From an uncultured OM43 clade bacterium (lineage in GTDB: Bacteria; Pseudomonadota; Gammaproteobacteria; Burkholderiales; Methylophilaceae), in NCBI GenBank assembly GCA_902558495.1, contig CACEEB010000004.1, positions 1-64,000 on the forward strand: a stretch of 64,000 nt of DNA, read 5' to 3'. The position numbers were made by a program, and so were the translations under genes. Positions within the stretch are counted from its first letter, which is position 1, and each line of letters starts with the position of its first letter. The notes below the pieces were generated by a model, which did not search any database, had not been told where the DNA came from, and saw only the letters and a program-made list of their open reading frames with translations. Positions 52,066 to 60,870 of the stretch are shown here, in pieces.

Positions 52066-53196
52066 ATGCCTAAAACATTAGAATTATCAAAAGAATTAAT
52101 TACAAAATCTTCAATTACTCCTGAGGACAGGGGTTGTCAGGATCTCATGATTGACCACCTTAAGCCTCTTGGGTTTGATGTGGAAAAATTAAATTTTGAC
52201 GATGTACAAAACTTTTATGCAAAAAAAGGTAATGCATCTCCATTAATTGTTTTTGCAGGGCATACAGACGTAGTCCCACCCGGACCAAAAGATGCATGGA
52301 AATTTGATCCTTTTTCACCTACTGAGGACAATGGCATTCTTTACGGTAGAGGGGCTGCTGATATGAAATCATCCTTAGCAGCCTTTATTATTGCAATTGA
52401 GGAGTTTGTAAATGAAAATCCTGATCATAATGGCTCAATCGGTTTATTAATAACATCCGATGAAGAAGGAATAGCAAAAAATGGGACAGTTAAGGTCGTA
52501 GAGGCTTTAAAAGAAAAAAAAGAGCAGATTGATTATTGTATTGTAGGCGAACCAACAAGTAGTTTAAAATTTGGTGACACTGTTAAAAATGGAAGAAGAG
52601 GATCTTTATCTGCTAATTTAGCTGTTAAAGGGATACAAGGACATATTGCTTATCCAGAACTAATTCGAAATCCTATTCATGAAATTGCTCCAGCAATAGA
52701 TGACCTTGTTAATACTGTTTGGGATGAGGGTAATGAATATTTCCCTAAAACTTCGTGGCAAATTTCCAACATTAATGGTGGAACTGGAGCAACTAATGTT
52801 GTGCCAGGTCAAGTAGAAGTATTATTTAATTTTAGATACTCAACAGAAAATACAGCTGAAGATCTCAAAAAAAGAGTAGTAGATATTCTTGATAAGCATA
52901 AGTTAGATTACACCATAACCTGGAATCACTCAGGTAAACCTTATCTTACAGAGAAGGGCGTGCTAGTGAATACTATTACTGAAGCTGTTAAAGATATTGC
53001 AAACATTACGCCATCCATCTCAACCACTGGTGGTACATCTGATGGTCGTTTTATTTCAACTATATGCGATCAAGTGATAGAGTTTGGTCCCATTAATGAA
53101 TCTATCCATAAAATCAATGAACATATCATCATCGATGATGTTGAACGACTCAAAGATATCTACAAGAAAACATTAGAAATACTTCTAACTAATTAA
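52066..53196 (+). CDS. dapE: Succinyl-diaminopimelate desuccinylase
   Basis: A 376-residue M20-family zinc amidohydrolase that releases succinate from N-succinyl-LL-diaminopimelate. Metal-binding motifs are FAGHTDVVPPG (His, Asp), GRGAADMKSSLAA, and SDEEGIAKNG (catalytic Glu and metal Glu); the lid contains NVVPGQVEV. The ATG at 52066 (MPKTLELSKELI) was chosen over an in-frame TTG at 52042 that overlaps the ArsC-like gene. It ends 1 bp before the convergent rluB stop. Confidence 0.96.
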   Translation: MPKTLELSKELITKSSITPEDRGCQDLMIDHLKPLGFDVEKLNFDDVQNFYAKKGNASPLIVFAGHTDVVPPGPKDAWKFDPFSPTEDNGILYGRGAADMKSSLAAFIIAIEEFVNENPDHNGSIGLLITSDEEGIAKNGTVKVVEALKEKKEQIDYCIVGEPTSSLKFGDTVKNGRRGSLSANLAVKGIQGHIAYPELIRNPIHEIAPAIDDLVNTVWDEGNEYFPKTSWQISNINGGTGATNVVPGQVEVLFNFRYSTENTAEDLKKRVVDILDKHKLDYTITWNHSGKPYLTEKGVLVNTITEAVKDIANITPSISTTGGTSDGRFISTICDQVIEFGPINESIHKINEHIIIDDVERLKDIYKKTLEILLTN

Positions 53197-53197
53197 A

Positions 53198-54040
53198 TTA
53201 CACACGTCTATTACGTTTTTTTTGGTTACTAAGCTGGGGTTTATTGAAATCATTAGGATTCATCCCATGTTTTTGGAGTAATCTGGACACTTCAGCCTGA
53301 GTCAACTCAGTATGCATGCCTCTTTTTACATGAGAGGGTAAAATGACAATGCCAAACCTAACTCTAATTAATCGACTTACAGTCAAATTAAAATATTCGA
53401 ACATCCTTCTCACCTCTCTATTCTTTCCCTCTTTGAGAACCACCCGATACCATTTGTTAGCCCCTTCACCTCCTTCAAAAGAAATAGATTCAAATTTTGC
53501 AGTTCCGTCATCTAAGTCTATGCCTTTTGTAAATTTTTTTATTTGTTCTTCAGATACTTCGCCTAAAATACGAACTGAATACTCTCTATCGACCTCATAT
53601 TTTGGATGCATCATTTTGTTCGCTAATTCTCCATTGGAAGTAAATATTAAAAGTCCAGAAGTATTAAAATCCAAACGGCCGATGGATATCCATTTTCCAT
53701 TTTTAATTCTTGGTAAATTTTGAAAGACATTAATCCGTCCCTCAGGATCATTTTCACTCACAATTTCACCCTCTGGCTTGTGATAGATTAAAACGCGGGG
53801 AAGGTAATTGGAATTACTTAAAAAAATTGGTTTGCCATTAAGGATAATTTTATCTGATGGTATTATTGATTGCCCAACTTTTGCTATTTTATTATTAACC
53901 AATACCCTTTTATCAACAATCGCTTTTTCAATTTCTCTTCTCGAACCAAAGCCAGATTGTGCTAGTACTTTCTGAATTCTTTCACCTGAACTATTTCGGA
54001 GTTTATTTTGTGTATTAAGATTAGGATTTTTATTGGTCAT
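53198..54040 (-). CDS. rluB: 23S rRNA pseudouridine-2605 synthase
   Basis: A 280-residue RsuA-family enzyme. An S4 domain (GERIQKVLAQSGFGSRREIE) is followed by the catalytic domain with GRLDFNTSGLLIFTSNG (catalytic Asp) and the C-terminal EGKNREVRRMFEYFNL motif; a basic tail ends the protein (SNQKKRNRRV). It converts U2605 of 23S rRNA. The position after scpAB is the usual RluB context and favours RluB over RluE/F. The start at 54040 (MTNKNPNLN) overlaps the scpB stop by 11 nt; 14 further upstream residues lie within scpB. Confidence 0.92.
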   Translation of the reverse strand: MTNKNPNLNTQNKLRNSSGERIQKVLAQSGFGSRREIEKAIVDKRVLVNNKIAKVGQSIIPSDKIILNGKPIFLSNSNYLPRVLIYHKPEGEIVSENDPEGRINVFQNLPRIKNGKWISIGRLDFNTSGLLIFTSNGELANKMMHPKYEVDREYSVRILGEVSEEQIKKFTKGIDLDDGTAKFESISFEGGEGANKWYRVVLKEGKNREVRRMFEYFNLTVSRLIRVRFGIVILPSHVKRGMHTELTQAEVSRLLQKHGMNPNDFNKPQLSNQKKRNRRV

Positions 54041-54617
54041 TAATCTGTTCTGATGCATCTGCAGATAATAAATTTTCTTCAATACTATTTGAAATTTTAT
54101 CCTCTGAATTTGATATGTCTGGAAGTTGATTTAATGACTTTAATGCAAAATCATCTAAAAAAAATTTAGTTGTCGCATAAAGTGAAGGTCTTCCAGGAAC
54201 CTCTTTTTGCCCAATAATTTCGACCCATTCTCTTTCTAAAAGCTGCCTTAAAGTATTGGGATTTAGAGAGACACCGCGAATTTTCTCAATATCTCCGCGC
54301 GTTACTGGTTGCCGATAAGCAATAATAGCTAAAACCTCCATGACTGCCCTAGAATATTTGATTGCTCGATCTGGAGATAGTCGCATCAATGAATCAGTAA
54401 AAATTGGTTTTGCCTCAAAGCGATAGCCATTTGCTACCAGAACTAAATCTAATGTTTTTTCACTCCAATCATTTTTAATGTCATCTAATAACATTCTAAT
54501 AGTAGATCGTTCTAACTTTTCCTCAAATAATTTTTGGAGATCATCTATAGATAGCGGCCTACCACTTGTCAGCAAAGCAGTCTCAATAATATTCTTATAT
54601 TTAACTGATTGTTCCAC
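54030..54617 (-). CDS. scpB: Segregation and condensation protein B
   Basis: A 195-residue winged-helix kleisin partner. The pattern IIETALLTSGRPLSIDDLQKLF at the N-terminus and EVLAIIAYRQPVTRGDIEKI in the middle is diagnostic of ScpB. With ScpA and SMC it organises and segregates the chromosome. It follows scpA by 0 bp and overlaps rluB. Presence of ScpAB rather than MukEF fits Betaproteobacteria. Confidence 0.95.
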   Translation of the reverse strand: MEQSVKYKNIIETALLTSGRPLSIDDLQKLFEEKLERSTIRMLLDDIKNDWSEKTLDLVLVANGYRFEAKPIFTDSLMRLSPDRAIKYSRAVMEVLAIIAYRQPVTRGDIEKIRGVSLNPNTLRQLLEREWVEIIGQKEVPGRPSLYATTKFFLDDFALKSLNQLPDISNSEDKISNSIEENLLSADASEQINDQ

Positions 54618-55418
54618 TTAGACCTGTGCCCTTTGAATGTAGATAGGAGAACAAGGCTCTTGTTGGTTAATTTTAATTAAGTTTTCCTTGGTAAGCTCTA
54701 AAATTGCCAAGAAACAAACTACCAGCTTTGGAATAGGATCTTTTTCTTCATTAAAAAATGAATCAAAAGAAATTAACTGATCATTTCTTAATTTTTTTAT
54801 TATTAATGACATATGTTCTCTTACTGAAAGTTCGGCACGATTTATTCTGTGGGTCTCAAACTGCTCAGCTCTTTTTATCACATTTTTCCAAGCATTAAAT
54901 AGCTCCTCAATAGAAACATCTGGTAAAGATTTTGGTTCAATGACCTTTTCAAAATATCCTTGTGCAATAAACCTATCTCTACCCACCTGAGAAATATCAT
55001 CTAATTCTTGAGAAGCTGTTTTCATAAGCTCATATTCAATTAATTTCTTTACAAGTTCTGCTCTAGGATCTAAATCATCGTCCTCATCATTACTTACTGG
55101 TGGTAACAGCATCCTTGACTTAATCTCTATCAACATTGCTGACATTAATAAATAATCAGCCGCTAATTCAAGCTTGATCTGTTTCATTTTTTCGACATAT
55201 ACCATATATTGTGTTGTCAAGGTCGCCATAGGAATATCAAGGATATCAATATTATTTTTTCTGATTAAATACAGTAATAAATCCAAAGGTCCCTGAAAGG
55301 AATCTAGGTAAACCTCTAATGCATCTGGAGGTATATATAAATCTTGTGGTAATTTTGAAAGTGACTCTCCATAAATTTTAGCGTCATTTAAAAGATCAGT
55401 TTGAAGTTCACTACTCAT
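54618..55418 (-). CDS. scpA: Segregation and condensation protein A
   Basis: A 266-residue kleisin that bridges SMC heads. The family start FQGPLDLLLYLIRKNNIDILDIPMA (abridged: FQGPLDLLLYLI) near 38-60, and YLLMSAMLIEIKSRMLLP near 105, are typical, with a winged-helix C-terminus. Its ATG overlaps the trpS stop by 4 nt (ATGA type), so translation is coupled. Confidence 0.95.
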   Translation of the reverse strand: MSSELQTDLLNDAKIYGESLSKLPQDLYIPPDALEVYLDSFQGPLDLLLYLIRKNNIDILDIPMATLTTQYMVYVEKMKQIKLELAADYLLMSAMLIEIKSRMLLPPVSNDEDDDLDPRAELVKKLIEYELMKTASQELDDISQVGRDRFIAQGYFEKVIEPKSLPDVSIEELFNAWKNVIKRAEQFETHRINRAELSVREHMSLIIKKLRNDQLISFDSFFNEEKDPIPKLVVCFLAILELTKENLIKINQQEPCSPIYIQRAQV

Positions 55419-56617
55419 GAAAGATCAATTCCCATAACTTCACGAACATCTCTCATGGTATCTCTAGCTAATTTTCTTGCTTTTTCACAGCCCTCTGCGA
55501 CAACACTTTTTACTAAATCAGGACTCTCAATATAATCTTTTGCCCTTTCTTGAATTGGCTTTAATTCCTTAAGAACAGATTCAATAATTGGCTGCTTACA
55601 CTCAACACAACCTATACCAGCCTGAGTACAACCTTCCTTAGCCCACTTTTGTGTTTTCTCCGTTGAATACACTTGATGAAGTTGCCAAACTGGGCAATTA
55701 TTTGGATTGCCTGGATCATTTCTCCTAATTCTTGCTGGATCAGTTGGCATAGTTCTTATTTTCTTCTCTACTTCTTTAGGGTCCTCCCTGAGAGCTATTG
55801 TATTATTATAAGACTTTGACATTTTCTGACCATCAAGACCTACCATCTTCGATGCTGGGGTAAGTTTATATTCGGGTTCAATTAAAATCATCTTACCTCC
55901 ACCCTCCAAAAATCCTAATAGTCGCTCTTTATCGCCTAAGCTTAAACTTTGTTGCTCATCAATAAGAGCTTGTGCGGCCTCAAGAGCCTGATCATCGCCC
56001 TCCTCTTGATATGCAGTCTTTAGTTCGCGATACAGCTGACCTTTTTTGGATCCCAATTTCTTAATACCTTCCTCAGCTTTTTCCTCGTAACCAATCTCCT
56101 TTCCATATAGATGATTAAATCTTCTTGCGACTTCACGCGTAAATTCTATATGAGGTACTTGATCCTCACCGACAGGAACCTGCGTAGCTTTATAAATTAA
56201 GATATCTGCACTTTGGAGTAAAGGATAGCCAAGAAAACCGTATGTGGATAAATCTTTTGATGATAATTTTTCTTGTTGATCCTTATAAGTAGGAACTCTC
56301 TCAAGCCATCCTAAGGGTGTAATCATAGAAAGAAGTGTATGAAGCTCTGCATGTTCAGGAACTTTTGATTGGATAAATACAGTTGCTAAAGCTGGGTCTA
56401 TTCCAGCTGCTAGCCAGTCAATGACCATATCCCAAACATTTTTTTCAATAATTTCAGGGTCATCATAATGAGTAGTAAGAGCATGCCAATCAGCAACAAA
56501 AAATAAGGATTCTGCCTCATGCTGTAAATTTACCCAATTTTTAAGTACCCCATTGTAATGTCCCAAGTGCAAATGTCCTGTAGGTCTCATTCCCGAAACA
56601 ATTCTCTCAATTGCCAT
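55415..56617 (-). CDS. trpS: Tryptophan-tRNA ligase
   Basis: A 400-residue class I synthetase. The HIGH-type motif is HLGHYNG (about 17-23) and the KMSKS motif is DGQKMSKSYNN (about 263). Longer than the 330-residue E. coli type because of an insertion around 175-240 (KKGQLYRELKTAYQEEG) and a C-terminal extension with GCTQAGIGCVECK; both features are common in betaproteobacterial TrpS, so they are not aberrant. The first residues MAIERIVSGMRPTG are family-typical. It follows the M50 protease gene. Confidence 0.95.
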   Translation of the reverse strand: MAIERIVSGMRPTGHLHLGHYNGVLKNWVNLQHEAESLFFVADWHALTTHYDDPEIIEKNVWDMVIDWLAAGIDPALATVFIQSKVPEHAELHTLLSMITPLGWLERVPTYKDQQEKLSSKDLSTYGFLGYPLLQSADILIYKATQVPVGEDQVPHIEFTREVARRFNHLYGKEIGYEEKAEEGIKKLGSKKGQLYRELKTAYQEEGDDQALEAAQALIDEQQSLSLGDKERLLGFLEGGGKMILIEPEYKLTPASKMVGLDGQKMSKSYNNTIALREDPKEVEKKIRTMPTDPARIRRNDPGNPNNCPVWQLHQVYSTEKTQKWAKEGCTQAGIGCVECKQPIIESVLKELKPIQERAKDYIESPDLVKSVVAEGCEKARKLARDTMRDVREVMGIDLS

Positions 56618-56644
56618 AAATACCCTTCAATTTATAAAATAAAA

Positions 56645-57283
56645 TTATCCAAATATACCGAAAATTATACTCTGACTAAGATTAACTAGTGGAAATAAAA
56701 TTTTGCCCAACACTCCAGAAAATAATAAAAAAATTAAGATGATTAAACCATATCTCTCTAATCCTGCTAAATAACCTGACCAAGGATATGGTAATAAACT
56801 TACCGCTACTCTACCGCCATCAAGCGGGGGTAATGGCAACATATTTAAAACCATAAGAATAATATTTATTTGAATTCCTGCTAAACACATAACTTGTAAA
56901 AATAATTCAGCTTGCTCAGGAAAAAAATTAATTCGTACCAAAATTATGGTCCAAAAAATTGCCATAATTAAATTGGAGGCTGGGCCAGCAAGTGCTACCC
57001 ACATCATATCTTTTTTTGGATTTCTAAGATTCGAGAAATTTACTGGAACTGGCTTTGCCCATCCAAAGAGAATTCCTCCCAACATGACAGTAAGTGCTGG
57101 CAATAAGATTGTTCCCATAGGATCAATATGTTTTAATGGATTAAGCGTGATTCTCTTAAGGTAATGAGCAGTCATATCTCCAAAGTATCTTGCTGCATAT
57201 CCGTGGGCTGCCTCATGAACTGTAATGGCAAAAATTATTGGGAGTGCATAAGCACAAATTTTTTGGATGATATTTAATTCCAT
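56645..57283 (-). CDS. Site-2 protease family (M50) metalloprotease
   Basis: A 212-residue polytopic inner-membrane protein of the rhomboid-unrelated S2P family. The zinc motif HEAAH lies at 23-27 within the first TM segment, and the third ligand is in PPLDGGRVAVSLLP (Asp about 154). No PDZ domain is present, as in the small S2P subgroup that usually sits next to trpS in Betaproteobacteria. Substrate unknown; it is not RseP. Confidence 0.9.
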   Translation of the reverse strand: MELNIIQKICAYALPIIFAITVHEAAHGYAARYFGDMTAHYLKRITLNPLKHIDPMGTILLPALTVMLGGILFGWAKPVPVNFSNLRNPKKDMMWVALAGPASNLIMAIFWTIILVRINFFPEQAELFLQVMCLAGIQINIILMVLNMLPLPPLDGGRVAVSLLPYPWSGYLAGLERYGLIILIFLLFSGVLGKILFPLVNLSQSIIFGIFG

Positions 57284-57307
57284 TATTGATTACGTTTAAA
57301 TACCATC

Positions 57308-58162
57308 TTAATTAACACCCTCTGTTAAGGGCCATTTATTCCAAATTGGGTCACAATTTGCAGGTAATGTTTGCATTTGTCCCATTTGTCTAAAAGATAT
57401 TCCTGGTCCATGGAAATCAGATCCGCATGACGCAGATAAACCAAATTCATTTGCAAGGCTTGCAAAATAAGATGATTGAGATGGATCCTGACTACCTGAA
57501 ACTACTTCAATACCAACACCGCCTAAGTCTTTAAAATCTTGCATTAATTTTGGGTATAACTTGTTGCCCATTTCATACCTGCCTGGATGGGCTATTACGG
57601 CATCACCTCCTGCTTTGGAAATCCAAGATACTGCCTCTTCTAAATCCGACCATACATGATTTACGTAGCCAGGCTTTCCTGGAGTAAGAAATTTTTTAAA
57701 AACACTCTTTACGTCTTTAGCATGACCTTTTTCAACTAGATATTGGGCAAAATGTATCCTTCCTACAGCACCATCTTTAGAATATGAGCTTGCCCCTTCA
57801 AGACTTCCCATAATGCCTGCCATTCCCAAACCATGTGCCATTTTTTCAGCCCTAGCATCCCTTCCATCCCTAATTTTTTTTAAACCATTAATAAGGTCTT
57901 TATCTTTGTTGTTGAAATTCAAACCAACAATATGTAAGGTTCTTTTTTGCCATGTTACTGAAATTTCAACACCATTGATAAAAAGTATGCCTAAAGATTT
58001 TGCAACCTTACTAGCCCTATCTAATCCATCTATATCGTCGTGATCTGTTAAAGCTAAAATATCAACATTCTTACTGTGAGCATATTTGACCAAATCTTCT
58101 GGCGAAAAAAGCCCATCAGATATAGTAGAATGGCAATGCAAGTCTATTATTGGAGTTTTCAT
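57308..58162 (-). CDS. PHP-domain phosphoesterase (RNase AM / 3',5'-nucleoside bisphosphate phosphatase type)
   Basis: A 284-residue PHP metal phosphoesterase. Metal-binding motifs in order: DLHCHSTISDG (His9, His11), ALTDHDDIDG (Asp-His-Asp), GVEIS, IAHPGRY and GSDFHGPG. This matches YciV/RnmA, which removes 5'-phosphates from 3',5'-bisphosphonucleosides and trims the 5' end of rRNA precursors. The gene is divergent from yciB, the usual PHP-yciB arrangement. Confidence 0.92.
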   Translation of the reverse strand: MKTPIIDLHCHSTISDGLFSPEDLVKYAHSKNVDILALTDHDDIDGLDRASKVAKSLGILFINGVEISVTWQKRTLHIVGLNFNNKDKDLINGLKKIRDGRDARAEKMAHGLGMAGIMGSLEGASSYSKDGAVGRIHFAQYLVEKGHAKDVKSVFKKFLTPGKPGYVNHVWSDLEEAVSWISKAGGDAVIAHPGRYEMGNKLYPKLMQDFKDLGGVGIEVVSGSQDPSQSSYFASLANEFGLSASCGSDFHGPGISFRQMGQMQTLPANCDPIWNKWPLTEGVN

Positions 58163-58221
58163 AACTTTGAGTATTGATTATATTAGCTATTTCCAACAAA
58201 CGATAGGTTTAAAATTTATTT

Positions 58222-58752
58222 ATGCAAAAATTTTTATTTGATTTATTTCCAATTATCTTATTTTTTATTGCTTTTAAAATCTATGATATTTTTATTGCAA
58301 CTGCGGTAGCTATCATTGCGACCCTTCTCCAAATAATATATGTTTACTTGAAAGATAAAAAAGTTGAAAAGGTATTATTATTTAATGGAGTTATGATTAC
58401 TTTCTTAGGTGGTCTAACTATTTTGTTACAAGATAAAATGTTTATTATGTGGAAGCCATCGGTTCTTTATTGGTGTTTTGCTCTAATCTTGTTATTTTCT
58501 AATTTATTTTTAAAGAAAAATTTAGTGCAAATGGCTCTCGGTAAGCAGGTAGAACTGAAAAATAAGTTTTGGAATGTAATTAATTGGTATACCAGTATAT
58601 TCTTTGTCTTACTAGGTTTTATCAATTTATATGTTGCCTATAATTTTAGCGAGGATACATGGGTTAATTTTAAGCTTTTTGGAATTACAGGATTGCTATT
58701 TATATACATGATATTTCTAGGACTATATATTTCTAAAGTTGGTAAGGGATAA
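58222..58752 (+). CDS. yciB: Septation protein A / inner-membrane protein YciB
   Basis: A 176-residue protein with five TM helices. It starts MQKFLFDLFPIILFFIAFKI and carries the conserved WKPSVLYW and LKKNLVQMALGKQVEL motifs of the IspZ/YciB family, implicated in cell-envelope integrity and division in E. coli and Shigella. It begins a plus-strand run yciB-yciI-bolA-ppiC and precedes the YciI gene by a few bases. Confidence 0.94.
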   Translation: MQKFLFDLFPIILFFIAFKIYDIFIATAVAIIATLLQIIYVYLKDKKVEKVLLFNGVMITFLGGLTILLQDKMFIMWKPSVLYWCFALILLFSNLFLKKNLVQMALGKQVELKNKFWNVINWYTSIFFVLLGFINLYVAYNFSEDTWVNFKLFGITGLLFIYMIFLGLYISKVGKG

Positions 58753-58756
58753 ATTT

Positions 58757-59056
58757 ATGTGGTACGTTTTTAATGCAACTGATACAGAAAATAGTCTAGC
58801 TAAAAGGCTGAAACATAGACCTGAACATATCGCTAGGCTTACTGAGCTTATTAATGAAGGGAGATTACTCGTCGCTGGAGCCTACCCAGCAATTGATAAT
58901 ATCGATCCAGGTAAGAATGGTTTTAAAGGAAGTCTTATCATTGCAGAATTTGACTGTATCGAAGATGCCCAAGATTGGGCAAAAAAAGAACCCTTTCTAT
59001 TGCATGGAGTTTATTCAGATATCGATATTAAACTATTAAAAAAGAGCCTACCTTAA
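58757..59056 (+). CDS. YciI-family protein
   Basis: A 99-residue ferredoxin-like alpha/beta barrel protein. MWYVFNATDTENSLAKRLKH and RPEHIARLTELINEGRLLVAG contain the conserved His and Asp of the family's putative active site. Function in vivo is unknown; a role similar to muconolactone isomerase has been suggested only from fold. The ATG at 58757 was chosen; an in-frame GTG 6 codons earlier would overlap yciB. Confidence 0.9.
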   Translation: MWYVFNATDTENSLAKRLKHRPEHIARLTELINEGRLLVAGAYPAIDNIDPGKNGFKGSLIIAEFDCIEDAQDWAKKEPFLLHGVYSDIDIKLLKKSLP

Positions 59057-59057
59057 T

Positions 59058-59312
59058 ATGATGGAGAAAATTATTACTGAACGACTAGCTTTTTTAAATC
59101 CCACCAGGCTTGAAATTATTAACGAAAGTCATCTCCATCAAGGTCATTCAGGAAATACTGGTGGGGGACATTTTAATGTTCTCATTGAGAGCTTAGCCTT
59201 TCAAAACAAAACGAGAATGGAAATGCATCGAATGGTTTACGGTGCTTTAGAAGATTTAATACCAAAAAAGATTCACGCTCTCAGCATAAAAGCTAAAAAT
59301 CCAAATGCTTAA
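59058..59312 (+). CDS. BolA-family protein
   Basis: An 84-residue class II KH-like fold protein: NPTRLEIINESHLHQGHSG and TGGGHFNVLIESLAF are the BolA signature, with conserved His residues that help bind a 2Fe-2S cluster with monothiol glutaredoxins. It may act in iron-sulfur trafficking or as a regulator. Its stop overlaps the following parvulin gene by 8 nt. Whether it is closer to BolA or IbaG is not settled from sequence. Confidence 0.92.
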   Translation: MMEKIITERLAFLNPTRLEIINESHLHQGHSGNTGGGHFNVLIESLAFQNKTRMEMHRMVYGALEDLIPKKIHALSIKAKNPNA

Positions 59313-60093
59313 TACCTTATCCAAAAATTGCTTACTACTCCTTTTACTTATATTTTTTAATATTAGTCAGGCGGAAGTCGCTAGTGTAAATGGTAAAAAT
59401 ATTTCACAAGATCTAGTAGACTTCATTAAAAGTGAAGTAAAAAAACAAGGGAGGTCTGTTAATAATGAAATGGAAGAAAATATAATTGATCGACTGATTG
59501 ACCTTGAAGTGATAAACCAAGCTGCGAGTGAGTCAGGATTATTATCTGACCCAATGATTCTAGCCCAAGCTGAGCTATCCACAAAAGAGCTTATTTATAC
59601 GCTTTACCTGCAAAAATTTATTGTAAAAAATCCTATATATGATGATGAAGTAAGACTTAAGTATGATAAATTCAAAATTGGTTTTAATGAGCAGGAATAC
59701 AATGCAAGCCATATACTTGTTAAATCAAAAAATAAAGCCAAAAAAATAATCAAAAAACTTAAACGTGATGCCAATTTTGCAGAATTAGCATCTAAATACT
59801 CAATAGATGATGAGACTAAAGAAAATGGAGGAGATCTCGGATGGTTTTCAAAAGATCTTATGGTTAATTCTTTTTATGAGGGGGTAAAGAAATTGAAAGA
59901 AGGAGAATTTTCAAAAAAACCCATTCAAACTCAATTTGGGTGGCATATCATCGTCCTAAAAAAAATAAGACCATTAGCAGCCCCTAAATGGATTGATAAA
60001 AAAGATGACATTAAAACAGAATTACAAAAGGAAAAACTTAAGGCACATTTACAGAAATTACGTGCCGCAGCCAATATATCTTTGAAAGATTAA
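59305..60093 (+). CDS. Periplasmic peptidyl-prolyl cis-trans isomerase (parvulin type)
   Basis: A 262-residue secreted foldase. A signal peptide (about 1-23) is followed by an N-terminal helical chaperone region and one parvulin domain (about 133-225: NASHILVKSKNKAKKIIKK, GGDLGWFSKDLM, FGWHIIVLKK). It accelerates prolyl isomerisation of outer-membrane or periplasmic proteins, like PpiC/PrsA. It starts within the bolA end. It converges on the His-rich lipoprotein with a 1-bp gap. Confidence 0.93.
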   Translation: MLNTLSKNCLLLLLLIFFNISQAEVASVNGKNISQDLVDFIKSEVKKQGRSVNNEMEENIIDRLIDLEVINQAASESGLLSDPMILAQAELSTKELIYTLYLQKFIVKNPIYDDEVRLKYDKFKIGFNEQEYNASHILVKSKNKAKKIIKKLKRDANFAELASKYSIDDETKENGGDLGWFSKDLMVNSFYEGVKKLKEGEFSKKPIQTQFGWHIIVLKKIRPLAAPKWIDKKDDIKTELQKEKLKAHLQKLRAAANISLKD

Positions 60094-60094
60094 A

Positions 60095-60853
60095 TTATAT
60101 CGCTTTAATTTGTGTGACAGCATCTAAAATAGCTTGAGCATCGCCATCAACTTTTTTTGTAGGTACAAGATCGGGCCACAAGAAAGCAAGTGAATCTATC
60201 AATAAAAGTGTTTTGCTTATTTTTTCTTTATCTGCCTTATCATCCACCTGCATTTTATTCAGAATACCTTTAGCTATCATGGTAAAGCCAAGGGCATCTT
60301 GATACTCATATTTATTCTTTACATCACCATTCACAATACCGATAGCATATTCTTCAGCAGCAGTTTCTAGTAAAGATTGTACTAGTATTATTGTTTGATC
60401 AACCGTTTTACTCTCTTCACTGACAAATTGTGCATTTTTATCAATAGCGTCAAACAAATTTTGATAATTATCATTAATTACATTCAATGGCTCTTCATTT
60501 TCAACAGATAATGCTAGTTTTTCCAATTCAGAAGAAAATCCATCAGCACCTTTTGCCTCAAAAGTTGGAATAATATCTCCATATAACTCACTCTCTGGAT
60601 GCTTCATGTGGTGTTGGCCATTCTCAATGTAGTTAGCCTTGTATAATTCAACTCCTACCCATAGATGTCCTTTAATTAAATTAAGGTTAGTCAAATATTC
60701 AATATCTGATGAAAATACCTTAGGTGATGAGCTCTTCATATCTCCATGGTCGTGACCATGGTCATGACCATCGTGGTCATCATGATTGTGGTGGTCATCA
60801 TGACAACCTATAACAAAGATAGTCAATAATATTGTTAGGAAATATTTTTTCAT
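60095..60853 (-). CDS. Histidine-rich lipoprotein paired with FTR1, probable metal binder
   Basis: A 252-residue lipoprotein with lipobox VIGC (Cys17). Residues 18-37 are almost only His, Asp and Gly with nine histidines (HDDHHNHDDHDGHDHGHDHG), an evident metal-binding tail. The rest (about 45-250) looks all-helical, with a second His cluster (GQHHMKHPESELYG, about 100-113) and no catalytic motif I recognise. It follows the FTR1 permease by 17 bp under a shared Fur box. It probably loads or buffers iron for the permease, a role played by EfeO or P19 elsewhere. Homology to those is not evident. Confidence 0.75.
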   Translation of the reverse strand: MKKYFLTILLTIFVIGCHDDHHNHDDHDGHDHGHDHGDMKSSSPKVFSSDIEYLTNLNLIKGHLWVGVELYKANYIENGQHHMKHPESELYGDIIPTFEAKGADGFSSELEKLALSVENEEPLNVINDNYQNLFDAIDKNAQFVSEESKTVDQTIILVQSLLETAAEEYAIGIVNGDVKNKYEYQDALGFTMIAKGILNKMQVDDKADKEKISKTLLLIDSLAFLWPDLVPTKKVDGDAQAILDAVTQIKAI

Positions 60854-60870
60854 AATTTAAGCAGCCTTAT

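Noticed and set aside
53343-53723. 126-residue plus-strand frame opposite rluB
   Set aside because: Shadow of the conserved rluB catalytic domain with no signal of its own.
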